DNA from: Stenotrophomonas rhizophila
Lineage (GTDB): Bacteria; Pseudomonadota; Gammaproteobacteria; Xanthomonadales; Xanthomonadaceae
Assembly (NCBI RefSeq): GCF_020857975.1
Contig: NZ_JACWUO010000008.1
Span: 62,001 to 126,000 of the forward strand
Length of the DNA stretch: 64,000 nt
Reading direction: 5' to 3'
Both the position numbers and the translations under genes were made by a program. Position 1 is the stretch's first letter; every line of letters begins with the position of its first letter. The notes beneath the pieces were generated by a model, which saw only the letters and a program-made list of their open reading frames with translations, was not told the DNA's origin and did no database searches. Positions 1 through 8,875 of this stretch are shown piece by piece.

Positions 1-875
1 TTGAAGGTGGCCTTGGTGCTGGGATGGGTGGTGCCGCCGCTCTTGGCCACGGTGTACTCATGCAGCCCGCGCGCCTTGCTGGCGAACGCGTTGATGCGGG
101 TGAAGCGGTTGCCGCGGTTGATGCCGGTATACATCGCGCACGGGCCGATGCCGTGGCTGGGGTAGAGTTCGCCGTTGCGCCGCACCGAATGTTCGGTGCG
201 CCAGCGCGCCTCGGACCAGCCCTTGGCGCCGAACTCCACGCCGCTGTCGTAGGGCTGGCCGGGGTCGCCGGAGTTGAACTTCACCCCGCGCAGGTCATGC
301 TGGTAGCCGGCCTGCAGGTGCACCAGTTCGCCGAACAGGCCTTGGCGCACCATCTGCAGCGCGGCCATCACATCGCGGCGGTAGCAGACGTTTTCCAGCA
401 GCATGTACGGGGTGCCGGTGGACAGCTGGGTCTTGAGCACATCCCAATGGTCCTGCAGGGTAATGCCGGCGACCACTTCGCAGCCCACCGCGACCTTGGC
501 CTGCATCGCTGCGATCGCCATCGGCGCGTGGTATTCCCACGGCGTGGCGATGATCACCCCGTCCAGGCCGCGCTGTTCCAGCAGGCGCTTCCAGGCGTTG
601 ACGTCGCCGTCCTGGCCGTAGGCCTTGGGCGCCGGTTTGCCGGCCTTGGCGACCATCTCCATGCCGCGCTTGAGCATGATCGGTTCGATGTCGCACAGCG
701 CCACCACCTCGACATCGTCGCGGCGGACCAGTTCCTTCAGCAATACCTGGCCGCGCATGCCGGTGCCGATCAGGCCCAGCCGCACCTTGCGTCCGCGCGC
801 CCAGGCCGGTGTCTGCGGCAGCAGGCTGCTGGCGGCGACGGCCGCGCTGGCGGCGATGAATTCTCTGCGTTTCAT
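1..875 (-). CDS. GH109-type alpha-N-acetylgalactosaminidase, Gfo/Idh/MocA fold (partial)
   Basis: This is an NAD-dependent glycosidase of the Gfo/Idh/MocA fold, expected to release GalNAc from alpha-linked glycans in the periplasm. The frame opens at 875 and runs without a stop to position 1, so the C-terminus lies outside the window. The start MKRREFIAAS carries a twin-arginine (Tat) signal, and GLIGTGMRG at residues 34-42 is the Rossmann dinucleotide loop. A GIGPCAMY stretch resembles the GH109 active-site region. The gene begins 54 bases after the TonB receptor stop, so both probably belong to one operon with the GH31 gene. A plain Gfo/Idh oxidoreductase is the alternative, but the GalNAc gene context supports GH109. 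Confidence 0.78.
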   Translation of the reverse strand, partial: MKRREFIAASAAVAASSLLPQTPAWARGRKVRLGLIGTGMRGQVLLKELVRRDDVEVVALCDIEPIMLKRGMEMVAKAGKPAPKAYGQDGDVNAWKRLLEQRGLDGVIIATPWEYHAPMAIAAMQAKVAVGCEVVAGITLQDHWDVLKTQLSTGTPYMLLENVCYRRDVMAALQMVRQGLFGELVHLQAGYQHDLRGVKFNSGDPGQPYDSGVEFGAKGWSEARWRTEHSVRRNGELYPSHGIGPCAMYTGINRGNRFTRINAFASKARGLHEYTVAKSGGTTHPSTKATF

Positions 876-928
876 GGACAGTACCTCGTGTAAAGATCGC
901 GCCGGCCGGAACCGGCGCGATGGGAGCA

Positions 929-3901
929 TCAGAACTTGTAGCCGACGGTCAGACTGTAGCCGCGACCGAAGATGGTGGCGTAATCGCTGGAATCGCCCAG
1001 GAAGCTGTTGGGATCGTAGAACGGCAGGCGGTCGAACAGGTTCTTGATGGTGAAGCCGACGTTCCAGTGCGCATCCGGGCGCCAGGCCACGCTCAGGTTG
1101 GCGGTCCACCACGACGGGGCGCCGTCGCACTTGCTCTGCTCCACCGGCAGGTAGCCGGCGGTGCAGGTCTGCGGGTTGTTGTCTTCTTCATCGATCTGCT
1201 GCAGCGCCCACTTGGTGCCGCCCACGTAGTTGATGAACATGCTGGTGGTGACCTGCTTGTAGCTCCAGTCGGCATTCAACGTGGCGCGCAGGCGCGGGTT
1301 GTTGTAGTAGCCGACCAGGTCACCGTAGTACCAGCCGCTTTCGTCGTCCAGGTAGGAACGGTTGCGGTTGGCGATGGTGGCGGCCACGCCGATGTTCAGG
1401 TTGCCCCAGTCGCCCAGCGAGAAGCGGCTGCGCGCGTCGATGTCGAAGCCGTCGATCAGGGTCTTGCCGCGGTTCTTGTACTGGCCCACCACGCTGGCCA
1501 CATTGCCGGCGCTGTAGCCGGGCAGCGTGCCGGGACAGCTGACGCCGCTGGCCGGGTCGGCGCACATGGCGGCCAGCGCGGCCTGGTTGGCGCGGTCGGC
1601 CTCGGTGATCGGCGAGCGCGTGGACGAGATGATGTCCTCGTCGCGGGTGTAGTCCGGGGCGACGATTTCGTTGCTGCGGTAGATGAACCAGTAGTCGGCC
1701 GACACCGACAGCCACTGGGTGGGCTCGTAGACGAAGCCCAGCGTGGTGATCTTGGCCTTCTCCGGCTTCAGCTCCGGGTTGGGCTGGGTCATGCGCGCCA
1801 CGGTGCGGCTGCAGTCGCTGTTGAGCAGGGTCTTGCCCAGGTCCACGTCGCCGCCCCGGCCGGACTGCAGCAGCAGGTTGGCGATGGCGTTGGTCTCGTT
1901 GCAGCGCAGCTCGTCGCGGTAGCCGCCGAGCTGGGCGAACACCCCGCCGTTGCCGGACTCGGCCAGGCTGGGCGCCCGGAAGCCGGTGGAATAGGTGCCG
2001 CGCAGCATCAGCTGGTCGAACATCTGGTACTTCAGGCCGACCTTGGGCGCCAGGTTGGCGCTGAAATCGGGGTACTTGTCCACGCGCAGGGCCGCATCCA
2101 GTTCCAGCTTCTCGGTGAGCGGTGCCACGGTCTCGGCAAACAGCGCATAGGTGTTGCGCTTGCCATCGAACCACGAACCACCCTGCTGGGTGATCAGGCC
2201 GTTGGCCGCGTCCGGATTGCCGGGGGTGTAGAAGGTTTCGCGACTGGCGTTGAAGCCGAACGCGGCGCGTACTTCGCCGGCCGGCATCTGGAACAGCGGG
2301 CCTTCGATCTTGCCGTCCAGGGTATGCAGCCGGGTCCAGGACTGGATGTCGAAGGTCGGGAAGGCCTCGCGGATCAACGCGGCGTTGGCTTCGCTGATCT
2401 CACCGAACTTGTATGCCGGATGGTCGGAGATGATCACCCGCCCGGTGCCCGGGTCGATCGAGTACGGGCCGAACGCGCGCTCGAAGCCGGCCAGGTTGAC
2501 GTTGGTGGTCTGGTAGGTGACCGAGTGGCTGCCGGCGGTGGCGAAGGCGGTTTCCCAGTTCCAGTCGCCGGCGGTGCCGCGCAGGCCGGTCACTACCCGG
2601 TAGCTCTGGTCGGTATTGCGCTGGCCGAAGTGGCCGGCGCCCACGTCCTGCAGCAGGTACTGCAGGCCGACCACGCCGCCCATCAATGCCTTCAGTTCGG
2701 GCGATGCGTGGTTGTACTCGTTGTTCGGGCCCAGGTACGGGTACAGGAACTGGTTGACGGTATTGCCGGTGTTGCGCGAGAACCAGCTGGTCGGATTGCC
2801 GGTGGTGGTGCCATAGGCGCGCGGGGTGCCGCCGTTGGCGGTCAGGTCGATGTCGGTATAGGTCGCTTCGGCGAAGGCTTCGGTGCTGTCGCCGATCAGG
2901 AAGTGCGCGTTGACGTAGGCGGTGTTGCGTTCGGACTTGGCACCGGCGTCGATCTCGTTGTTCATCCAGGTTTCCCAGATGCAACGCGGGCCGGCCGCTT
3001 CGCTGGTGAGTACGTTGTTGCAGCCCGGCGCAGCCTCCTGCACGCGCCGGCCGGTGGCCGGGTCGAAGGCGAAATAGCTGCCCGGGTTGAACTCACCCGG
3101 CTTGCTGCCGACGCCCAGGCGCAGGTTGGGCAGGTAGTTGGGATTGTTGACGTAGTACTGGCTGGGGCGCTTGTCGTAGAAGTCGCTGAGCGGAATCGCG
3201 TCGCGGCGGTACAGGTTGACCGAGGCGTACACGTTGTAGCGGTCCGCATCCAGGTCGCCGAAGCCGGCGGTGATGCTGCCCTGGTGTTCGCCGTAGGAGC
3301 TGATCCGCGAGGATTTGTCGGTGGTGAGGTTGATCTCCGCGCCCTGGTAGGAGCGCTTGGTGATCACGTTGATCACCCCGGCCACCGCGTCGGTGCCGTA
3401 GACCGCCGAGGCGCCGTCGGTCAGCACTTCCATGCGTTCGATCGCCGCGGCCGGAATCGCATCGATGTTGACGAACTGGGTCTGGAAGCCGGCCGGCGCG
3501 CCGTAGTACGACAGGCGGCGGCCATTCAACAGCACCAGCGTGCCTTGTGCGCCCAGGCCGCGCAGGTTGGCCTGCGAGGCGCCGTCGGAGCCGGTGAACA
3601 GCGAGCGTGCGTCCTGCTGGGCCGGCCGCGCGGCCGGCAGGTTGTCGAGCACCTGCAGCAGGGTGCGCGCGCCCATGTTCTCGATGTCCTGCTTGCTGAT
3701 CACCTGCACCGGCGAGGCGGTTTCCACGTCGCTGCGCCGGATATTGGAACCGGTGACCTCGATCCGCGACAGCTCGGTGGCCTTGGCGTCGGGCGTGGTG
3801 TCCTGCGCGCCGGCAGTGCCGGCCACGGCCAGGGCCATGCCCAGCGCGATGGACAAGGGGGTAGCGGTGATGCGGCGATGGCGATGGCGTTCGGTCAACA
3901 T
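929..3901 (-). CDS. TonB-dependent outer-membrane receptor (GalNAc-glycan uptake)
   Basis: This 990-residue outer-membrane active transporter probably imports amino-sugar oligosaccharides released by the flanking hydrolases. The signal peptide ends near residue 32 (VAGTAGA then QD). The plug domain begins with RIEVTGSNIRR and contains VQVISKQDIENMGARTL and YGTDAVAGVINVITK. A long beta-barrel follows and closes with the terminal aromatic GYSLTVGYKF typical of barrel insertion. The start at 3901 is chosen because AAGGAGA lies just upstream; an ATG 60 bases earlier has no ribosome binding site and would put 20 polar residues before the signal. The substrate is inferred only from the neighbours. 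Confidence 0.93.
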   Translation of the reverse strand: MLTERHRHRRITATPLSIALGMALAVAGTAGAQDTTPDAKATELSRIEVTGSNIRRSDVETASPVQVISKQDIENMGARTLLQVLDNLPAARPAQQDARSLFTGSDGASQANLRGLGAQGTLVLLNGRRLSYYGAPAGFQTQFVNIDAIPAAAIERMEVLTDGASAVYGTDAVAGVINVITKRSYQGAEINLTTDKSSRISSYGEHQGSITAGFGDLDADRYNVYASVNLYRRDAIPLSDFYDKRPSQYYVNNPNYLPNLRLGVGSKPGEFNPGSYFAFDPATGRRVQEAAPGCNNVLTSEAAGPRCIWETWMNNEIDAGAKSERNTAYVNAHFLIGDSTEAFAEATYTDIDLTANGGTPRAYGTTTGNPTSWFSRNTGNTVNQFLYPYLGPNNEYNHASPELKALMGGVVGLQYLLQDVGAGHFGQRNTDQSYRVVTGLRGTAGDWNWETAFATAGSHSVTYQTTNVNLAGFERAFGPYSIDPGTGRVIISDHPAYKFGEISEANAALIREAFPTFDIQSWTRLHTLDGKIEGPLFQMPAGEVRAAFGFNASRETFYTPGNPDAANGLITQQGGSWFDGKRNTYALFAETVAPLTEKLELDAALRVDKYPDFSANLAPKVGLKYQMFDQLMLRGTYSTGFRAPSLAESGNGGVFAQLGGYRDELRCNETNAIANLLLQSGRGGDVDLGKTLLNSDCSRTVARMTQPNPELKPEKAKITTLGFVYEPTQWLSVSADYWFIYRSNEIVAPDYTRDEDIISSTRSPITEADRANQAALAAMCADPASGVSCPGTLPGYSAGNVASVVGQYKNRGKTLIDGFDIDARSRFSLGDWGNLNIGVAATIANRNRSYLDDESGWYYGDLVGYYNNPRLRATLNADWSYKQVTTSMFINYVGGTKWALQQIDEEDNNPQTCTAGYLPVEQSKCDGAPSWWTANLSVAWRPDAHWNVGFTIKNLFDRLPFYDPNSFLGDSSDYATIFGRGYSLTVGYKF

Positions 3902-4034
3902 CTTTGTCTCCTTGTTCGATCCGCAGCGTGGGGCTGGCGGTGGATGGGTGTTTTCGGGCAAACGTCCCCCGTGCCGCGGCCGGAGGGCCGCAGACGGGAA
4001 ACGGGAGAGAGCGGTATTTCGAAAGCGGGTTCGA

Positions 4035-7000
4035 TTACGGCGACACGATGCTGGCGGTATCGCCCTCCTGGCCGATCAAGGCGGCATTGGCCCAGTTGCC
4101 ACAGACCTGCGCCGGGTTGTCGCCCTGCGCCCCCAGCGTGCGCAGGCTCAGCCGTCGCAGGCCGCGCACGTCCAGTTCCGGTTTGACCACGCCCGGCGCC
4201 TTGACCAGCCCGCTGTCGTACAGCAGACGGTCCTCGCCCCAGACCTGGAACTGCATGCCGCCGGCAGCGCGGCATTGGTCGTCGATGCCCAGGTCGGCAC
4301 GCAGCAGGCGCCAGTTGCCGCCCAGCTGCAGGTCGATCCGGCTGCTCGCGCCGACGCCCAGGCCGCGGCGGAAATGCAGGCCGTTCATGCGCATGTCGGC
4401 CTGGCCACCGAAGGCATGATCGGTGGCGACGCCGGCCTTCAACGGGGCCGGCAGCGGCAACGCGGACAGATACAGCTGCTGCGCCGGCCCTTCCGGCTGC
4501 GGATGTTCCAGCACGTGGAAGCTGGACAACACGATCGGGCCGACATCGCGCGGCTGCAGCGCATCGACCGCCCGCGCCACGCTGCCCTGGGCAGCGGTCA
4601 CCATCGGGTCGGCAGCGCCGGCGCCGTCGCCTTCCGGATTCTGCGTGCTCAGTACGCGGAAGCGCAGCAGGCGGCCGGCATGGGCGGGGAAGTCGATCTG
4701 CTGCTTGCCCTGCTGCAGGGTCAGGCGACCGCGCTTGACCGGTTCGCCCCACTCGCCATTGCTGTCGGCCAGGTAGATTTCGTAGTCGCGGATCTGGCCG
4801 TTCTTCCAGTGCTGGTCGTTGCGCGGCGCCAGCTCGATGCCGTCGATCAGCTTGCGTTCGCCGAAACCGAGCACCCATTCGTGCGCACCGGTCTTGACCG
4901 CCTGGTTGCGCACGGTGCGGAACCAGGTGGCCGGATCGTCGTCGAAGGCCTTCTCCATTTCATAGCCCTGCTCCTCGGCCGGGCGGTTGACCACCAGCAG
5001 GCTGTCGGAGGGCAACGCGCGGCCCAGTTCCGGCGCGGCCGGGAAGGCATCGTCGGCCGGCGCGGCGGCGATCGGCAGATCCAGCTGCAGCGCGAGTGCC
5101 TGGCGGATGTCGGTCGGTGCGGTGCGCACGTGCAGGGTGCCGCGGCGCTCGGCCGCATCGAAGTACCAGCCCTCGCCCGCACCCTGCCACGCTGCCTGGT
5201 CGGCCAGCATCGGCAGCGCGCGACCCTCCAGCGTCACCGCGGCCGGGCGCTGGCGGCTGAGCACGCGCAGCGCATAGCGGCGCTGCGGCAGCTGGCCGGC
5301 GTACTGGCCCTGCACCGGATCGATGCGCACCTGCACCGGGCCCGTGCCCTGCGCCGGGGCCTGCACCGTGATCGCCTGCGTGCTGGACTCGCCCTTCTCA
5401 TAACGGCGGGTGGCGCCATCGTCTTCGTACAGCGTGTACTGCGAGGTGCCCTGCGGATACAGATCGAAGGTCACTTCGTCGAGCGGCTTCTCACCGTCGT
5501 AGAGCATCGCGGGGTACATCGGGATGATCGCCCCGGCACGCACGAACACCGGGATCGTGGCCAGGTCGACCGGACGATCCAGCGATCGCCCGTCCGCGCC
5601 GGCCTGCAGCTGGCGGCCGTCCCAGTAATCGATCCAGCGGCCCGGCGGCAGGTGGACGTCGCGGCGCCAGCCGCGGCTGGCGGCCTGGCTGCGGTACACC
5701 GGCGCGATCAGCAGCTCGCGGCCGAGCAGGAACTGGTACTTGTGCGCTTCGGTATAGGCCTGCGGATCCTGCGGGTAGTCCCACATCAGCGCGCGCAGCA
5801 GCGGGGCACCGGTGGTCGCCGCGTCATGCGCCAGCCCGTACATGTACGGGGTCATGCGCATTTTCAGCTTGAGGTAGTCGCGGTTGACGCTGCGGTAGGG
5901 CTCGTCGAACCACCACGGGTGCTTGCGCGCATTGCCGGACCAGCCGGACATGCCCATCAGCACGGGCGTGAAGCTCTTCCACTGCAGGTCGCGGGTGAAG
6001 GTTTCGGCGCTGCCGCCGAAGATCGCATCGACGTCGCCGCTGGCATAGGCCATGCCCGACAGCCCCGAGCCGATCAGGGTCGGGATGTGCCAGCGGATGT
6101 AATCCCAGCTGCTGCTCTGGTCGCCGGTCCAGGCCACCGCATAGCGCTGGATACCGGCCCAGCCCATCACCGTCCACAGGAACGGACGCGAATCGGAGTT
6201 GTTGAGGATGCCGTTGAACGCGGACTGGTTGGCGTCCATCGCGAACTGGTAGCCCTTGCCGGTCCAGGCCACGTCCAGCTTCTGCACGCGGCTGCCGGCG
6301 GTGCCCACTTCCCAGGCGATCTTGTCGACGCCGTTCTCGGTCCACAGGCCGGTCCTGAAGCCGTACTTCGCCAGGCCCTGCACGGTCTCGGGCAGCTTCT
6401 TGTAGCCGCAGCCGTAGCCGTCGTTGGGCAGGATCCAGCCACCGGGCATGTCGTGGTCGCGGTACTGCCTGGCCACGCTGTCCACCACGTCCGGCGTGGT
6501 GCCGGTCGGGCCGTCGCTCCAGCCGTCGGGCACGCTGCCGGGCTTCTTGATGTTGTCGCCATCGTTGTAGCAGTCGGCATCGCCGTAGGAGAACGCCCAG
6601 CGCGGCAGCAGGCCGGCGCGGCCGGTCAGCGTGGTGTAGCGGTCCAGCAGGGTGTGCAGGCTCGGCCCGACGAAGTAGTACGCATCGAAACGGTCTTCGC
6701 GATGCAGCAGCGTGGCCTGGTCGGCTTGGCGCAGATCGTAGGTGCCATCGCTCCAGGTGTTGCGCAGCATGCCCCAGCCGCGCGAGCTCAGCAGCATCGG
6801 CGCGGGGTTGGGCCGATCGCCCTCTTCCCAGCCACCGGAGTACGACACCTCCAGCTCGCGGCCCTTGAATTCGAAGCGGCCATTCTGCTGGCCACCGCCG
6901 TAGAAGTGTTCACCGGCCTCGCTGGAGAGCACCTGCACGCTCTGGTCCTTGTCCAGGTCCAGCGGCTGCAGTTCGCGCCACAGGGCGACATCGCGGCCGC

Positions 7001-7394
7001 CCTCGCGGCGATCCAGCGACAGGCGCAGCGGTTGGCGCTGGATGTGCAGCACCAGGGAATCGGTGCGGATGCGCACTTCATTGCCGTCTTCTTCCAGCTG
7101 GTAGGCCACCTTGGCGGCCGCCTGCGGCAGCACGATCGGCGCGGCCTTGTCGCCGGCCGGCAGCAGCGTGCCGTCGCGCCCGGCCTGCACGCGCAGCACG
7201 TCCTCGCCCAGCAGCTCCACGCGCAGGAGGGCGCCGCTGTCGGTGCGGACTTCCCAACCGGGATTGCCGTCCCTGGCCGGCACGGCGCTGATCGTGCGCA
7301 GGTTGCCCAGCGGCTCGGCCTGGGCCGGTGCGGCCAGCGCCAAGGCCGCCAGCAATGCGACAGACAGACCAGTGCGACGTGTACGGCTTTCCAC
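4035..7394 (-). CDS. GH31 family alpha-glycosidase with F5/8-type C and NPCBM domains
   Basis: This large exported glycosidase probably cleaves alpha-linked GalNAc or galactose; its closest type appears to be the GH31 alpha-N-acetylgalactosaminidase subfamily. After a signal peptide (LAAPAQA) come an N-terminal GH31 beta-sandwich and a catalytic barrel. D374 in QKLDVAW is the probable nucleophile and D425 in WTGDQSSSW the probable acid/base. Distal sheets follow, then a discoidin-like (F5/8 type C/CBM32) domain around EKAFDDDPATWF and a C-terminal NPCBM-like domain. The GTG at 7394 is preferred because its first residues begin the signal peptide; a TTG at 7430 would add 12 residues without a clear Shine-Dalgarno. 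The exact sugar specificity is inferred from the aga operon opposite. Confidence 0.88.
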   Translation of the reverse strand: MESRTRRTGLSVALLAALALAAPAQAEPLGNLRTISAVPARDGNPGWEVRTDSGALLRVELLGEDVLRVQAGRDGTLLPAGDKAAPIVLPQAAAKVAYQLEEDGNEVRIRTDSLVLHIQRQPLRLSLDRREGGRDVALWRELQPLDLDKDQSVQVLSSEAGEHFYGGGQQNGRFEFKGRELEVSYSGGWEEGDRPNPAPMLLSSRGWGMLRNTWSDGTYDLRQADQATLLHREDRFDAYYFVGPSLHTLLDRYTTLTGRAGLLPRWAFSYGDADCYNDGDNIKKPGSVPDGWSDGPTGTTPDVVDSVARQYRDHDMPGGWILPNDGYGCGYKKLPETVQGLAKYGFRTGLWTENGVDKIAWEVGTAGSRVQKLDVAWTGKGYQFAMDANQSAFNGILNNSDSRPFLWTVMGWAGIQRYAVAWTGDQSSSWDYIRWHIPTLIGSGLSGMAYASGDVDAIFGGSAETFTRDLQWKSFTPVLMGMSGWSGNARKHPWWFDEPYRSVNRDYLKLKMRMTPYMYGLAHDAATTGAPLLRALMWDYPQDPQAYTEAHKYQFLLGRELLIAPVYRSQAASRGWRRDVHLPPGRWIDYWDGRQLQAGADGRSLDRPVDLATIPVFVRAGAIIPMYPAMLYDGEKPLDEVTFDLYPQGTSQYTLYEDDGATRRYEKGESSTQAITVQAPAQGTGPVQVRIDPVQGQYAGQLPQRRYALRVLSRQRPAAVTLEGRALPMLADQAAWQGAGEGWYFDAAERRGTLHVRTAPTDIRQALALQLDLPIAAAPADDAFPAAPELGRALPSDSLLVVNRPAEEQGYEMEKAFDDDPATWFRTVRNQAVKTGAHEWVLGFGERKLIDGIELAPRNDQHWKNGQIRDYEIYLADSNGEWGEPVKRGRLTLQQGKQQIDFPAHAGRLLRFRVLSTQNPEGDGAGAADPMVTAAQGSVARAVDALQPRDVGPIVLSSFHVLEHPQPEGPAQQLYLSALPLPAPLKAGVATDHAFGGQADMRMNGLHFRRGLGVGASSRIDLQLGGNWRLLRADLGIDDQCRAAGGMQFQVWGEDRLLYDSGLVKAPGVVKPELDVRGLRRLSLRTLGAQGDNPAQVCGNWANAALIGQEGDTASIVSP

Positions 7395-7458
7395 CTTGCC
7401 CCCAAGCCCGCGTTCGGCGGGTATCTGCAACCAGTGCGGCCGACTCTAGGGCAGGGCC

Positions 7459-7519
7459 TCGAAAGATGTCAACAAATTGCAAAGAAAAAGGAAGGATATT
7501 TTCTCTAAAACGAAAGATG
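7459..7519 (-). promoter_or_regulatory. Putative promoter and AgaR-type operator for the hydrolase/receptor operon
   Basis: On the minus strand a perfect TTGACA (7472-7467) is followed directly by TCTTTCGA (7466-7459). TAGAGT lies about 18 bases further on as a possible -10. CATCTTTCG occurs at 7468-7460 and again at 7519-7511. The same box occurs at the agaS promoter across the intergenic region. AgaR operators of the DeoR family are rich in CTTTC, so regulation by the local DeoR protein is likely but inferred. Confidence 0.5.
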
Positions 7520-7653
7520 ACGCAAAGCAACACTTTCCAAACGCCACCTGAATGCGCAATTCGTGTCGCCTGAAACCTTGGTGCACCGCGCCATTACTGG
7601 GCAGCGCCCGGGTGATTCCGATCGAAAAGTGTGACCGAGCAAGCTTTTCTTTA

Positions 7654-7680
7654 TCTTTCGATATTTGACATTTCGAAAGA
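7654..7680 (+). promoter_or_regulatory. Inverted-repeat operator embedding a TTGACA -35 box upstream of agaS
   Basis: TCTTTCGA (7654-7661) and TCGAAAGA (7673-7680) form a perfect 8-bp inverted repeat with an 11-base spacer. The spacer contains a consensus TTGACA at 7665-7670. A repressor bound here would block RNA polymerase directly. The site ends 37 bases before the chosen agaS start. The -10 is not clear (GAAGGT region, about 7688). Binding by the DeoR protein encoded at 11184 is an inference. Confidence 0.55.
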
Positions 7681-7717
7681 AAACGCGGAAGGTTCGCTCG
7701 CCCAACAGGAATTGCGA

Positions 7718-8875
7718 ATGGACGCTTCTCTGCTCTCCGACTTGCCCGCCTGGCAGCGCCTTGGCGGCGCCCATACCGCCGAAGAAATCGCCCAGCAGCC
7801 GTCCATGTGGACCGCCCTGGCCGACGTGCTGGACACCGCCCGGGCCCGCCTCGACGCCTTCCTTGGCGACCGCCTGCGCGACCCCGGCCAGCTGGTGATC
7901 CTCACCGGCGCCGGCAGCTCGGGCTTCATCGCCGAGATGGTGGCCGACCAGATCAATGCGCAGTGGCCGGCCGAGGTGCGCGCCGTCCACACCACCAGCC
8001 TGCTCACCCATCCGGCGCTGTACCTGCGCGGCGACCGCCCGACCCTGCTGGTGTCGTTCGGCCGCAGTGGCTCCAGCCCGGAAAGCGTAGCCGTGGTGGA
8101 GCTGGTACGCGACCAAGTGGCCGATGCGCGCTTCCTGGACATCACCTGCAATGCCGAGGGCGAACTGGCCAAGCGTGGCCAGGGCCGCAACGACACGCTG
8201 TCGCTGCTGATGCCGGCGGCCAGCTGCGACCGTGCCTTTGCCATGACCAGCAGCCTGAGCAGCATGCTGCTGGCCGCGCTCAGCGTGTTCGACCGCGCGC
8301 CGTGGCCGCAGCGCGTGCAGCGGCTGCTCGACCTGGCCGGGCATGGCGAGCGCGCCCTGCAGGGCTGGGACGCAGCAGTGGGCGGGCTGGCCCAGGCCGC
8401 CTACACGCGCGTGATCTACCTGGGCAGCGGCCCGTTGGAAGCGCTCGCCCGCGAGGCCGCGCTGAAGGTGCTCGAACTCACCGGCGGCCGCGTGCTGGCG
8501 CTGGCCAACACCCCGCTCGGCTTCCGCCACGGGCCCAAGTCCACGCTCAACGGCGACACCCTGGTGGTGATGCTGCGCAGCGCGCAGGCGCTGTCGCGGC
8601 GCTACGAGCAGGACCTGCTGGACGAGCTGCGCGGCGACGGCATTGCCGCGCGGGTGATCTCGGTTGGGCCGGACGGCAGCGACCGTGCCGACGGCGACTT
8701 CGTGCTCGCCGCACCGGCGCTGCCCGATCCGTGGCTGGCGCCGCTGTGGCTGCTGATGCCGCAGTGCTATGCGCTGCAGCGCTCGGCCGCGCTCGGCATG
8801 ACCCCGGACAACCCCTTCCCCGACGGCACCGTCAATCGGGTCGTGCAGGGCGTCACCATCCATCCCCATGGCTGA
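7718..8875 (+). CDS. agaS: AgaS-like galactosamine-6-phosphate deaminase/isomerase, SIS domain
   Basis: AgaS converts galactosamine-6-phosphate to tagatose-6-phosphate and ammonia in the cytoplasm. The 385-residue protein has two SIS folds. The first contains LTGAGSSGFIAEM and SFGRSGSSPESVAV, the second LGSGPLEALAREAALKVLEL and LGFRHGPKS, as in AgaS and GlmS-type isomerases. The start at 7718 has AGGA seven bases upstream and lies after the operator. An upstream GTG at 7631 would place the inverted-repeat operator inside the coding region. This is the first gene of a six-gene operon and overlaps the kinase gene by 8 bases. Confidence 0.9.
   Translation: MDASLLSDLPAWQRLGGAHTAEEIAQQPSMWTALADVLDTARARLDAFLGDRLRDPGQLVILTGAGSSGFIAEMVADQINAQWPAEVRAVHTTSLLTHPALYLRGDRPTLLVSFGRSGSSPESVAVVELVRDQVADARFLDITCNAEGELAKRGQGRNDTLSLLMPAASCDRAFAMTSSLSSMLLAALSVFDRAPWPQRVQRLLDLAGHGERALQGWDAAVGGLAQAAYTRVIYLGSGPLEALAREAALKVLELTGGRVLALANTPLGFRHGPKSTLNGDTLVVMLRSAQALSRRYEQDLLDELRGDGIAARVISVGPDGSDRADGDFVLAAPALPDPWLAPLWLLMPQCYALQRSAALGMTPDNPFPDGTVNRVVQGVTIHPHG

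Noticed and set aside
920..4186. A 1088-codon open frame on the plus strand opposite the TonB receptor
   Set aside because: It is Ala/Gly/Val/Arg-rich with no recognisable domain and lies opposite a well-supported gene. High GC makes such antisense frames common; similar ones opposite GH31, mnmG, ilvD and DPP IV were rejected for the same reason.
4035..7430. TTG at 7430 as the start of the GH31 gene
   Set aside because: No Shine-Dalgarno precedes it, and the likely promoter would place transcription start near it; GTG 7394 opens directly on the signal peptide.
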